From Combretum micranthum (taxonomy: Eukaryota > Streptophyta > Magnoliopsida > Myrtales > Combretaceae): DNA of 64,000 nt. Shown piece after piece: positions 1 to 11,823 of this stretch. The stretch's first letter is position 1; each line of letters starts with the position of its first letter. The notes beneath the pieces are model-generated. The model was not told the origin of the DNA and ran no database searches. It saw only the letters and a program-made list of their open reading frames with translations. Location: the NCBI GenBank assembly GCA_024138025.1, contig JAMXBD010000641.1, positions 124,001 through 188,000 of the forward strand, written 5' to 3'. The position numbers were made by a program, and so were the translations under genes.

Positions 1-1240
1 AGCTACAGCCTTGATTATCAACAACACGGCTTTCAACTTACGCCGGATAAATCAAGTACTATGCCGCCGGCTTTGAAATGGTAGTTTATCCACAGAAAGC
101 TAAATTTTAAGGCCGACGTTAACACTGCTAGTGTTCGCTGACTTTTCATATGTATGCTGCCTGTAAGTCGCCAGCGTTGAATGTATAACTGCTGGCGTAC
201 AATGTTGTAACTGCAAATTTTGTAATTGAAGAGTCTGAATTTTCTTCTATATAAGGATAGGTTTTCTTCATAAGAGAGACGTACGAAAAATAGACAATTT
301 TGAAATTCCTTTGTGAGAGTTTAAGAGAATTTGAGAGATTGAAGCTTTGTATTGACAAGATTTTGCAAGTGAAATTTAAACAATTGAATTGGTGATTTCT
401 AATCTTATTTCTTATGCAATTCTTTTGTTTGATTTATCTGTTTAATATGATATCATTTGCATTTTCTTATCTGATTGTTGAATCATTCATGACAACTAAA
501 TTTTACTTGTGGGAAAAGATGAAATTCTAATCTTGCTAAAATGATCTTTGAAATTATATTATAGGGTTGTTAGAATTATAGATTATTTGTATTGAATCTT
601 AATTATTCATCTTGTTTCTGTATGAAATTAGATTGATAAGAATCTTGACAATTAGAAAGAAGAATTAGGGTTCATAAGAATTCATAAAACAAGATTAAAC
701 AACAATTGCGGAAGCGGCGAAGTTTAATCTAGTTTAGAAATTGACTCATATAATTCATGCAATGTTTTAATTTAATTTTTCACTAAGGAATTAGAAGAAA
801 TTAATTTAGGACATTAGACAATTGTAAAATCGGAAGATTTATAATCGTAAATTCGATTCCATTAATAATTTATTTAGCGGAAGCTATTAGATTATTTTGT
901 GATTTCCTAAAACTTGTAGTTTTAGGTTTTGACAATTTCATATAAATATCTATAATTCTAACTATTCATATAATATAATTTCAATATGATTAGCAAAGAT
1001 TATGATGGATTATGCTTTTTCCCACATTTTGATTGATATATCTATTTCATTCTCATACTTTTGAAGCATCTATTTTTAGAAGTAGATTAGATAATTATAA
1101 AATCTTAAAGTCAATAGCTTAAATATTAGTTTAAATTGATATCGGTCTAGTAATTATAATAATTCTCGTAGGAACGATACTTGACTCATTTTTCTATATT
1201 ATTTGATTTGATCCAGTATACTTGCTGGTAGTAATCCATG
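1..1240 (+). mobile_element. probable decayed gypsy-type LTR or untranslated leader
   Basis: No credible coding sequence is present. The first 210 bases contain several degenerate copies of a GCCGGCGTT / GCCAGCGTT motif on both strands. Near 1150-1240 the sequence resembles the 3' part of Athila/Tat-type LTRs (a stretch of the 'CTCGTAGGAACGATACTTG' kind followed by an AT-rich segment). The call rests on recalled resemblance; no second LTR or target duplication was found inside the window, and the left end lies outside it. Confidence 0.3.
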
Positions 1241-1261
1241 CTTTATTTATCTATACATTTC

Positions 1262-1462
1262 AGATGGATCATTCAACTCGATCGCATGAAACATGTGCAA
1301 CTTGATCGGAACTTCATTAAGTTAGAAATTGAAGGTAGAGATACTTAACTGCACTATATCTTCACAAGGGATAAAGAAGTTGACATTCTGAGAAAGTCCT
1401 TACTTAAACAATCTCTAGCAAGTTTGGAATGATAGATATCTATTCCTTAACTTGAGGGGAAG
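1262..1462 (+). pseudogene. 3' end of a copia-type pol (RNase H tail), broken
   Basis: Reading frames here match the C-terminal tail of Ty1/copia polyproteins. One frame gives RNFIKLEIEGRDT, then a stop, then LHYIFTRDKEVDILRKSLL. This corresponds to the conserved stretch after RNase H (H-F-I-K-x-x-I ... ADILTK in intact elements). A shifted frame continues with SKFGMIDIYSLT, the equivalent of the family's SKLGM end. The in-frame stop and the frameshift show that it is dead. The purine-rich tract CTTGAGGGGAAG (1451-1462) follows at once, as expected for the polypurine tract before the 3' LTR. Confidence 0.7.
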
Positions 1463-1700
1463 TGTAGAAAATAGTGGTTATTAATTAAATATATCTAGTT
1501 GATAAATTAGTTTTTTAGGATGAGATATTTTCTTTTAGTCTGTTTATTGTATTTCTTGGTCAAATTTAAATGAGATTTGTTAGCACAATATGAGGAATAC
1601 TTATCCCTTAGCTTGTGCGCACTTGTATATATTCTGTTGCAATTTTTAATAAATAATAAAAGTATTTTCTCTCTAAAATTCTTCGATTTCTTTAATTCAT
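1463..1700 (+). mobile_element. copia 3' LTR remnant
   Basis: The sequence starts TGTAGAAAATAG directly after the polypurine tract, the position and TG start expected for a 3' LTR. Near the end it has a typical LTR leader context (ATATATTCTGTTGC followed by an AATAAATAATAAA-rich segment). The exact 3' end and the target duplication could not be fixed. Confidence 0.5.
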
Positions 1701-2640
1701 ATGAGTTCATTTGATCTTAATAAACCTTAAGAAGACTAAACCAAGATTTAAACTTATTTATATTGAAAATGGGTTTATTTTATTTCATAAGCTTTTGAGA
1801 ACTAAAGGATAGAAGACTTTAGACTCAATGAATAACTATTTGCAAAACTTAACTTTAATTGACTACATTAAAACCATCAATGATTAAAACTAACTTCCAA
1901 AATCTATAAATAAGAAGCTATTCCTCTAGCTTAGAGGCTAATATTGAAATTAACATTGAAACTCCATTGAAATGCCTCCATAAAATTTTTTTCCTCTCTT
2001 GGCCTTTTTTTTCCCTCATATGCTTTCACAAATGACCAAATACTGAAATTGTGAAGAATAGATAAAAACACTAAAAAAATGCAAGTTTAATTCTTTGCCA
2101 CACGTAAACACTTAAGATATAAAGTTCGCTTATTCTTCCTCTCATACTTTTTCTGATGATGTTTAGTCATGCAATATAAAAATCAATACATTTTTTTAAG
2201 ATCAACAATTGAAACATATGATTAACAGATTATAGCAGTTTTAGTGATATCTTGGGTATTTCATTCAAAGCTGCAATGTAGATAAATGTACAAAAAAATA
2301 TTTTAATTTTTGTTATGTGCTTCCTTGTTTATATATGTCAATATGTGAGTTTAATTGTGGCTATAAAGTAGAAAAATTCAACTAAAACGAGAAAGGAGTA
2401 CTACACAAAATCAAAATTTGCAATCCGGCTGATCCCCAAAATTGCATTTGGGACTTTGAAAATGCACATATGAAACGTGGGCTTTAATAATAAATATTTC
2501 AATGTGAAATTTATGAGAAACTAAAAGTTAAAACATAATAGCCACACTAGGGGGTTAGTGAGAAAATATGATATGTAAGCATGTCATAGGACGATAGCAT
2601 CGAGGGATAGGTTTATAAATTTAAAATAAAGGAATCAAGA
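1701..2640. other. AT-rich intergenic DNA, no feature recognised
   Basis: No reading frame, splice-consistent exon or repeat end could be supported. The stretch separates the copia remnant from the 3' side of the GEM-like gene and would contain that gene's 3' UTR, which I could not delimit. Confidence 0.4.
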
Positions 2641-2752
2641 CATCATCCATGACACCAGAGTCAACAACAACGGCTATAACTAAGGAGTTTAAAAATGAAA
2701 AAAAAAAAAAGGACGAAAACTGAAAATACAAGCAAAAGCAATCTTTCTCTTC

Positions 2753-4242
2753 TCATGGAGCAACATGTGGAGGTGGAGGTGGAGGTGGAGGTGGAGGTGG
2801 AGGTAGAGGTAGAGGTGGTACGGGGACAGCAACTCCTGTTGCTACGAAACCGCAGATGCTTTCTGTCAAATGACGAGAAGCCTTCTCAAAATTAACAAAA
2901 CCCATGAACCAGAAGTCATGTCCATCTACCGTAACCATCTGGATGTATTTCTCCGATGAATTTTCCCGCATAACCACTGGATTTATTGTACCGATTCTCC
3001 CTAGTGGTACTATTACCTGTCCCAAACAAAAAACAGAACCACCTTCATTTAGCCCACTGAAGTTTCAGGGATGTAATAAACTGGTTGAATAAAAGAAGTT
3101 TAAAAAACATAATACTGATGATCAACAAACTCTGTTGGGATGGAGATATTAATTAATTAATACCTTGTAGTAGCTCCAAGTAAGCTCGCCAGAGGGGGCA
3201 GTGAAGGAGAGGGGACGATCGCTGCAGAAGGCGGCATGGAAATTAGATAGGTAGAGAGTTCCGGCGACAGGTCCGGTGGAAGTGGAGAGGTAACAGGCAA
3301 ATGTCTTCTTCAGGGCTTCATTTGGATATGTGGCGAAGGTCTGCTTATATAGAGCCTCAAATCCACCTCCTGTGAGTGCTTTGGCTCTTAAATTAACTTT
3401 TCCCCATGCAGCTCCAGAGACAGATGAACCCGTTTTAACTGTACAAACCGATCATACGATTATCGATCTAAGGAACAATATGGAGCTATATCTATAATAT
3501 TGATTGTATAGAACTGAAAAAATAAATCGATCAATAAATATATAAACTCACGATTTTGCCAGATATTTGTGGCCATGGTTTCGGCCTTAGAGCTCCAAGA
3601 ATTGAAAGTATGGAGAATGTTTTCCTTGGGACTACTGCTGTTAGGTTTCTCAATAGGACTGTATTGAAGATAAGGCTGATGGTGATTGTAAACTTCTTGC
3701 TCAGTAGTAGCACCCCATATAGCTGCCTTCTTGTTATTTGGATGAACTGTTGGAACTGCTGGTGTCCCCATCACATGAGTACCCCATTTCACATCATCCT
3801 CTAATGGTGTTGGATGTAGCGGCGCAGATGATGATGATGATGAAGCACCATAGTGGGGTTGTGGTTGAGGCAACTTTTGTGCTTCGTTGTCATCAACCGG
3901 TGGTGGCGGTGGTTGTGGTGATGATTCTTGGTGGGATGAGTTTACATGTTCCTTTTCTTTGACTGATGCAGATGAAATAGATGGGTAGTGATGGGGTTGT
4001 TCTTGAGATTCATTTTGGTTATTTGATGGTGGTGGCGGTGGTTGTTCCTGGTAAAACGGGTTGGTGTTATCAGGAATGACATTTGAGGATATTGAAGGGT
4101 ATTGAGGAGGTGGATGGGGTTGATAAAAAGGGTTTGTTTCAATTGGTGGTGTAGGAAGAGTAGGAGCAGGAGTAGGAGTAGGAGTAGTAGTAGTAGAATT
4201 AGTAGGGTAATGAGGAAGGGAGTTTTGGGTATTGTTGCTCAT
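2753..4242 (-). CDS. GEM-like GRAM-domain protein (GEM-like 5 / ABA-responsive type)
   Basis: Three exons on the minus strand: 4242-3552, 3438-3164 and 3016-2753, with GT..AG introns of 113 and 147 bp in consistent phase, giving 409 residues. Residues 1 to about 140 are low-complexity, rich in Pro, Gln, Asn, Ser and Thr, with repeated NPFYQ motifs. A conserved block (VKWGTHVMGTPAVPTVHP) leads to the W-S-x-K-A-E-T segment. Exon 2 gives NLKTGSSVSGAAWGKVNL and the start of the GRAM domain (ALKKTFACYLSTSTGPVAGT). Exon 3 completes it (EKYIQMVTVDGHDFWFMGF). This order is that of Arabidopsis GEM-like proteins, closest in my memory to GEM-like 5 (GER5/GRE5), linked to ABA and reproductive development. 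GRAM domains bind membranes or lipids. The last ~20 residues are almost pure proline, encoded by a GGAGGT repeat, which is unusual for the family. The start is the first ATG in frame, with a TATA box about 70 bp upstream. Confidence 0.93.
2767..2820. repeat. (GGAGGT)n microsatellite inside the GEM-like coding sequence
   Basis: About eight copies of a GTGGAG / GTAGAG hexamer on the plus strand. On the coding (minus) strand it reads CCTCCA and encodes the C-terminal proline run. Its length should vary between individuals without shifting the frame, because the unit is 6 bp. Confidence 0.9.
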
Positions 4243-4307
4243 ATTGGATCAATGAAGGAGGAGAACAAGCTACTTAGTTGTGATATGTTTGCTTGGTCAG
4301 TTCTTGG

Positions 4308-4322
4308 ACTATATATATATAG
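4308..4322 (-). promoter_or_regulatory. candidate TATA box of the GEM-like gene
   Basis: A CTATATATATATAG palindromic tract lies about 70 bp upstream of the minus-strand ATG at 4242, the usual place for a plant TATA box with a short 5' UTR. No other evidence is available from sequence alone. Confidence 0.4.
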
Positions 4323-4329
4323 TTCATAA

Positions 4330-4878
4330 AAATATGTAATTTTTTTTCAACAAGTTGCGTAAGTCTTTATATCTAGAAGGTCATGGTACATCATGAAATT
4401 CGGCGATTTGCACGTTATATTTGTGATTTGGAGGCAGACCGAAGCTCATAGGAAAGCGGGAAAAACTTGACCGATAATCCATTTGCTTATAACTAAGCCG
4501 CGTAATCTCTTCCATCCTTGGACTAGTTGCTTAACCGCGTTATCCAAATTTCTATTCAAGTATTCGGCCAAGAAAACCGTGCGTTAGCATCGACATCGAT
4601 GCCTGTAGCCTTTTATATATTATATATAAAATATTATACTACGTATCCGTATTGCAGGTATTAAGATAACTCCAATTTTAATTTCAGGATAAGAGAAACT
4701 AAAATCTATATATATACTTGTACTTCCATGAAGCGAAGTGAGCTAATGGATGGATAGAAAATCATAATATAGCTATTCTTCTTTTACATTGGATGATGTA
4801 TATAAAAATATTTTATAATTTTATGATTCTTTCCATTCTAGTCCAGTCAAATCCATTTCATTTCAAATATATATAAAC
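4330..4878. other. AT-rich intergenic DNA upstream of the GEM-like gene
   Basis: Nothing recognised beyond AT-rich tracts; it should contain distal promoter sequence of the minus-strand gene. Confidence 0.35.
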
Positions 4879-4881
4879 TTA

Positions 4882-5182
4882 TTGCTCGTTCACTTTGCTA
4901 AATGAATAAGATTGTAATGGAATTTCTATTACGGATTAATGGAATAGAGCTGTAATAGGATTTTTCTTTATTAATTTTTTATTTAAATGGTGGTATTTGA
5001 AAAAAAAAACAGTTCCAGCATTGAATTGACATTCATAGGTTTGAATAAAGAATGATTATTCGATATTTTGTGTAATAGAGCTTCATTGTGGAATCGCTAT
5101 TCGATGAACTAAACGACGTAATAGCTATTCGTAAGGAATAAGATTGTAATGAAATTGCAATTACAACGAAGTGAACGAACAG
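4882..5182. mobile_element. 301-bp MITE (PIF/Harbinger-like) with TTA target duplications
   Basis: The ends are inverted repeats: TTGCTCGTTCACTT at the left and the complement of CTGTTCGTTCACTT at the right. The similarity continues inward (GAATAAGATTGTAATGGAAT against its counterpart). TTA flanks both ends (4879-4881 and 5183-5185), the 3-bp target of PIF/Harbinger elements. No transposase frame is present, so it is non-autonomous. The family assignment comes from the target site and is an inference. Confidence 0.75.
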
Positions 5183-5185
5183 TTA

Positions 5186-5785
5186 ATAAATTATAAGAGT
5201 CAATACAATTTTTAGTATAACGACCGGATGCTCTAAGGACAGTGAAAAGAAGTCCAAATTAGAGTGGTAATATTGATTGTAATGTTGGTTGTGTTTAACC
5301 TTTTAAAAGCTTTGTACTTATATATATAGATATATATATATATATTATATTAAAAAAAAAGAAGAGTAAAGATTTGACACCAAAATGGGTCCATGCACCT
5401 TAATAACATATTTAAAATATATATTTTCACCGTGATAGTTTTTATTTTCTCATGCATCACTTCTCTACTTTGAATAAAGAAAGTAACTTAATACAAACAA
5501 GGATGTAAAAATCGTTGACGTTCCCAACTCCCATAATATATTAAGTCAATATTGGGATGGATATTGACGTATCGGTAGGAATGCACCCCACTGGGGCGAA
5601 ATTTTATTCCTAAAAAGGACAAAAAATTGTTTCACTTGGCCAACAAAGGCATGCCCGTTCACCTCATGCATTCATCTCTTTTGGTTCACCTTCTACGTGG
5701 CTAAAGATTTGACTTGCCTTTGGTTGACCTGACGAGGCAAGTCTCAAACCCAGCTAAGATAGTGAGGGACTATCTCTTTAGCCCA
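5186..5785. other. intergenic DNA, no feature recognised
   Basis: AT-rich sequence with a TA microsatellite near 5320-5350; no supported gene or element end. Confidence 0.35.
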
Positions 5786-5789
5786 TCAC

Positions 5790-8700
5790 TGTAACTGCAA
5801 CGAGTCAAGTCGAGTCGGACTAAGCTTTTAAATACTTAGGTTTAGTTAGTTTAAAGTTTATTGTGTTCAAACTCAAGCTGAGTTTTTTTTTTTTTCAAGT
5901 CTCAAATTTAGACTTGAGCTTTCTCGTTAAGCTAAATGAGATTTAGTACGAGCTCAAGCCAAGTCGAGCTTTTTATCGAGATTTCATCAAGCCTGAAATT
6001 AGAACTTGAGTTCGATGTGTTTAAATAACCTATTTTTCATTTTTTTTCCAAACCTAAAATATAATATATATATATATATATTGTAAAGACCTGATCCGCT
6101 AAATCTCGAGATTTAGTGTACTGAGTCAACAACCACATATAACATTTTCACATTATATGTAAGTTTGTCCTAAAACTAACAGTTTATAAGAATTGTTTGA
6201 TTAATTCTATTAACACTTTATGAATAATTTTTATCCAAAAGAAGATTATTGATAAAAATAATCTATACATATATACATTCTATGTACAAAGATTAGTGTC
6301 AATATAAGACACTACAAAATTACAAGTTGTTCTTGATACAAAAGATAAACTAAAGAGATCTTAAAGTCTTTTATAACTTAGGCTTATTTAACAAGCCTCA
6401 TATACAGAGAAATATGCTTTAAACAAAAGCTTCTCCCAAAAACCAAGGGCATTAGAGTCTCACTCGTCCCACTCGTCCATGAATCTCTCAAAAGCTGACC
6501 CGTATGCCAGATCACCATACAACTCCTTCAATACCTGCAATGCAACAAAAGTGAGCCAAAGGCCCAATACGCAATAACAAATACAAAAACGAATGGTCAA
6601 GCAAACTTAATTCGAACGAAATACATCAACGATCAAGTCATTATCTTGTTAAGTTTTCTTTTAACAAAACAACAGTAGGGTATTCAAACCTCGAAATCAT
6701 GCTTTGGGAATTTAGGGATCCTAAGCAACAGCAACTGCTAAGAGGGTTGAGATAAGCAGTTCGAATATTTATATCTCCTATATCTATTCCATAAAGAAAT
6801 AACTTCATTTAGGACTCCAAAGTCGTTGCTCGACTCTACTTAAACTCAGTCTAAAACATGAATCTAGTTCACAAGTCCCCATAAACTTTGAACTAAACCA
6901 TAGCATTTCTCCCTAAGTTTAAGCAAACGTTACTCAGATACTATTCTCCACATCAACTATTCGTTTAACCATAAACAAATCGCTATTGCATCATAGCGTA
7001 CCATTGCATCATGACTTAGGTTAAGCGTCTAACTACCATGTCATTGTATCATGACAGGTTTGCTGTTCCTTAGACCAGATTAAACAGCGTAATAGACATC
7101 CAGTTTATCAAAGTATTAAATCGAATTGAATTAAGTCAAATTTAGTAATGCCTATTCCTAGCATATAATAAGTAAGATATTATGTACCTGTACCCAATAG
7201 TGTATTAATATATTCACTCAGAGGGGAATCAACTGAAGAACCTTTAACTGAAATAAGGAATATCAAAACAAATCAATAATCGAATGTAGAATATATATAC
7301 AACATACTATTCTAAGTTAACTATACAAGAAAATTCAGTGAACTTAACATATAGCTTTTAACATTTAATTCATATATAAAACATATTTATATAACTTATA
7401 GATTCATTAGAAGACCATATATGAAGCAAAGAAGGACAATTGAAGAAGGTTGAAATTGTAAAAACTCAGGGGATACGCGGGCAACTTACACCGGCAAATT
7501 GGAGCCGAACGCCGGCAACATTAGAATCATACGCCGGTGGGGTTAAGCCCGGCATTAAGAAAATCAGTTCTGTTCGCATTTAACACCAATTAAGGGCCAG
7601 CCGCGTTGAAACCCTAGTGGCCAGCGTAGGATTCGAAAAATAAACAGTGGCTAATTTTTTCACAAAAGCCAGCGGCGTTACAAGCAGCGTTAGGAAAATC
7701 GGTTTTGATTACATTCAACACCGCCTCTATGCCGGCATCCAACGGCGTTGAAGTACCAGATGACGGCGTAAACACAAAAACAAACCTGTTCGAAAGTTTT
7801 TGTTAACCATGTTTTGCACTTTGAAAATTTATAACATAAAGCACTTTTAGTCCTTCTTCAAACACATAGTATTTCATACACTATGTTCTATCTACATTAA
7901 CTATTCCTAGCAACTTTGAACATCATTTTAACACATCAAACTACTTCATTTATATTAAACCCTATCCTACTCTTCACCTTAAACTTAACTACTCAAAATC
8001 AACTTCAGTTCTCACCAACACTACTCACTACTTCCATAACATATATAACAAGTTCATATAATAATAAAACACAGCCTAATATTTATTAATACATAAAACC
8101 ATTCAAACTCATATAACATTAAACTCATTCTAACATGGATTCTATATCTATATCACAAGAAAAAAAAACAAAGAGTTTATACTTGCATTGACTTACATGA
8201 AAAAGCTTTGGCTTGGAGAAAATTGTTGAATCCAAGAGCTTGTTCTTGCTAAGGTTTGGAGCTTATGGTTTGAAGAAAGAAGAACAAAAGAAAGAAAAGA
8301 AAAGTGAAAATTCGGATGGATTTTATTGGCTGCTAGAAGAGAGTCTATTTGATCAAATTATGGACTCATATTTATCCTAACTTTAACTTTTGGGGTACAT
8401 ATGGGTTTGGCTTAATTTAGGGCTAATTTAGACTTAATTTAAGCTTGAAAACAGGCTTAACTTATTGTAAAATTCTGTTAGCACATTTTTAGACATTTCA
8501 AAAGTTGTTTTGATAATTTTAAACATAACACATACATATTAACTCATAAGAGACACAAATATTAATTATACTATACACACATTAATATACATAAAACAAT
8601 AGCATTAATCTTATCACACTTATACACATACATCAATAATTTACATTAATAAACATAGTATATCAAACCTATTTCTACACATTTATTTTCATATATCAAG

Positions 8701-9110
8701 TTTACTTCAAACTTAATATTTAGAACTAATATTATATTTACATGAAAATTAAATTATTAAATAAATTAGGTTATTTCATATATAATAAGTGTTGCTATAA
8801 ATGTATATATAAATATTAAATAATAACTAGTTTTTGTTTTTTTTAATCATATATTTATATATAATTTATTATCTATAAAAAAATCATAAATCTGTTAACA
8901 AGCTACTTAGCAAACTTATTGACAAGCTTACTCACAAGCCTAAGATGAGTTAAAATAGCTTGTTCACCAATTAGCTTGCAAGCCTAAATAAAAGTTCGAG
9001 CTCGACTTGTTTACTAATTGAGTTCAAGTTCAACTCACTTGCTAATTGAGTTCTAACCGAGCTAAGATTGAGTAGTTCGCTACCCACTCGGTTTGTTTGC
9101 AACTCTACTA
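5790..9110. mobile_element. hAT-like non-autonomous element, interrupted by an LTR-like insert
   Basis: The left end (AACTGCAACGAGTCAAGTCG) and right end (inverse of AGAGTTGCAAACAAACCGAG) are imperfect inverted repeats of the GTTGCAAACGAGCCGAG type often found at plant hAT elements. Both flanks are rich in CGAG / CTCG words (CAAGTCGAGCTT at the left, GTTCGAGCTCGACTTG at the right). No transposase frame is present. I could not find a clean 8-bp target duplication. The middle (about 6082-8494) looks like a separate insertion. Confidence 0.45.
6082..8494 (-). mobile_element. probable solo long LTR of a gypsy (Tekay/Del-like) element
   Basis: Read on the minus strand, the segment ends in GGTCTTTACA, close to the GGTCGTTACA end common in long plant gypsy LTRs, and starts near TGTCTAAAAATGTGC. 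On that strand it has a transcript-leader-like region (8330-8200) rich in TTCTTTC, a possible donor, and a short exon-like piece that encodes LKELYGDLAYGSAFERFMDE before a stop (about 6535-6465), preceded by a TTGCAG acceptor. Spliced exon-like pieces of this kind occur in such LTRs. No partner LTR and no matching 5-bp duplication were found, so both ends are approximate. Confidence 0.35.
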
Positions 9111-10910
9111 GTCAATGGTAAGACTTGCCTTGATATCCTTGTCTGCAAATTTATAGACCAAAGAGGCAAATCTTGCCTCTCTATAATGCCTTATAGGTGA
9201 AAATTTTTATTAGTGTATATATTTCAGTTATCATTGATGACTTGTTGGACATAAAAGCTAACCAAGAATTGGGTGGGAATAAGAATGATAGTTGCTTCAT
9301 GCCAAAGCCAAACGCTTAAGAGCAGAAGATAGGACTAAGTTTTCATGATTGAATTGTTTATGAGAACTTTGTCTATACTTCGTGCTTTATTTAATGGCTC
9401 TTGACATTTGATAATTTGTGGGTATTGCATTACTTCATTCATCAGCGGAATTATTTAGTGGGAATAAAAGACTTCTAGTAGGAAAGTACATCAAATACCC
9501 ATTAGAAGCAGTGCTACATAAACATTGCGTGAGCATTACTCCTCCGCATGACTTATTGTATCATTGCGAAGGATGGATTTTAATTAAGGGTATTGTAAAA
9601 TATAATTATTAATGCTATAGTAATTTATCATGTTAAGACATTAATTCTTTAGATTGGTAGTAGAATTCAAAGAATTGTGCTAAATTTTTTTACATGGTTT
9701 AGAAGGTTTTAGATTGGTAGATTTGGAATAAGGTTCGTTAAATTTATCATGTATTTTTTTAAGTTTAGATGTCACAAGGTGGATCATATATAATTGGATC
9801 TCATTCTTCTCTTTTAGCCTTTCATTGTTACTAAGTACTAATTAATATTATCTATTAATAAACATGGTCCAGTTGACAATTATTTCTTGTGTTTTATTAT
9901 AAATACATATATGAGTAGTACTTATGAAGGAGGATTTGGAGCCAATAGCCTCACACTATGCCTTTGTCACCCAAATCCTAAACTTACTAAGATTACTAAT
10001 TGGGTCTCTTTTATCTCTCTTTCAAAACATCATTTTATCACTAGTTCATCATTTTAGTTAAGAAAGAACCTATATATTTATATTTTGGTGACTTTATTTT
10101 GGGGGGGGGGGGTGGAGGGGGGGAAGTGATCATGTATGATATATTTATTTTAGTTTGTAATCCTACAAGCTATTAGATTCGTTGAGGGATGCTACTTGGT
10201 AAGATGAAAGATTTTATGGTTATTATTGATATTAAGATAAAAAAAAGTTTGTCAGTTTCCATGAAAAGATCAAATATAAATAAAATATAGATGTAAATCA
10301 GACATAATCAAACTTATCATTTTGATACATATATAGATAGAGATGTAAAATAAACTATCCAATAGTCTGTTTATGAATAGTTTTTCATTAGTACTTTTTT
10401 TAATGAACATTTGTTTGAAAATGATAAAAATATGATACCAAAATAATCAGAATATGATGAAACAAATACACTCGCTAATTGATCATTTTGAAATGCCATC
10501 AATTAGAAAATGCTTGCGCCACCTTATTTCCTGCTTGACTATAAGTTCTTTCAACGATGTTTTGAGAAAAGCTAATACTTGTGCCGATTGGGTGGAATTC
10601 TAGAAGAAAAAGAGGATGTGGGATATATACAGAGATCGCAATCTCCCAACTCTTTCATGCACTTAACCATTTGTAGATGCGGACTTTGGATCTAACAATG
10701 TATGAGTTGATGCACCACAACTTAAGCTGTTATGTTTGATTCGTTGAGGGATGCTACTTGGCATGAAAAATCTCCGGTCTTTTACTCCAATCACAAGTCG
10801 TCGGGTCACAGTGTACACATAGTTTTTTTTTTTTTTGTTTTTTTCCAATGCACCATAAAGATTAGTTTTATTCTACATAAAACTCATGTCTTAATAAAAC
10901 AATTCTTCAC
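9111..10910. other. intergenic repeats, no gene recognised
   Basis: No supported coding sequence. It contains a guanine tract at 10101-10123 and one copy of a 24-bp direct repeat at 10176-10199, whose second exact copy is at 10738-10761. Confidence 0.4.
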
Positions 10911-11290
10911 GCTGTGTTTGGGGTGATGAAAGTCAGATGAAAGCGGAAGAAATTAAAAGAATTTCCGATGTCTGGTTGGTTTATTGGGAGTGGAAGTCGA
11001 AGGATTTCGTTCGAAATGGAATGAAAAATCAATCCTTCCATTTTCCATCAAAAGTGGGTTGAAATCAGGAAAAATGAGAATAAATGAAAAGTACTTAAAT
11101 AACTTTGATTTTTCTTTTATTTACTAATATATCATAAAAAAAAATATGAGAATAATTTTGTCAATTACTTTTTTTTTTTTTACTTTTTCTTTCATTTCCT
11201 TTGTAAGTTATCAAATATAAATAAAAATTTTATTCATTTTCATTTTCATCTATTTCTATTTTCACTATTTTATGTTAATTTCCACTCTAA
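10911..11290. mobile_element. candidate MITE remnant
   Basis: It starts GCTGTGTTTGGGGTGATGAA and has inner GGAATGAAAAATC / GATTTTTCATTCC-like complementary words, in the style of plant MITEs with TGTTTGG ends. The right terminal repeat is not clear, so it may be truncated. Confidence 0.3.
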
Positions 11291-11823
11291 AAAAGTTTGC
11301 GCCTTTCAAAATAATAATAAAAAGGTACTTTTTTTTAAAGAAAAACTTTTTAAAGTCTTAACGATTGGTAAAATAATTAAAAAGAAAGGACAGGTAAAAT
11401 AGGATCTTAAAGGCACATTTTTTAAAAGATTTTGGGGATTAAAATAATTCATTTTAAAATATATAGTTTAAGCATATACAAAGTAAAAATTAAAGGAAGT
11501 GTCCATAATTTTATTATTATTATTATTATTATTTTATTATTATTATTATTATTATATCTTATTTGCATATATTTTACATATGATTTGAATGTATTTGAAT
11601 CTAAAATTTGGAAAACCATTTGACTTGTATTGATCTGATTTGGTTTCAAAGATTATATTGGATATATATATATGTATAATATATTCATCCTATTTTAATA
11701 TAGTGAGGATAGTAATTAAATAGGGAAAGTGTCAAATTTATTATTGAATTTTGATAAAAAAAAATTCAATTTGGTACTTGGATTTTAAAATGTCCAATTT
11801 AATACCCAATCGAACCTTTGTGG
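11291..11823. repeat. AT-rich DNA with an ATT trinucleotide microsatellite
   Basis: The only clear structure is a run of about 15 ATT/TTA units at 11507-11555, interrupted once. Nothing else was recognised. Confidence 0.6.

Noticed and set aside
3556..4329. Plus-strand ORFs opposite GEM-like exon 1
   Set aside because: Antisense shadows of a proline/glutamine-rich coding exon, which leaves the opposite strand free of stops. The minus strand has the spliced GRAM protein.
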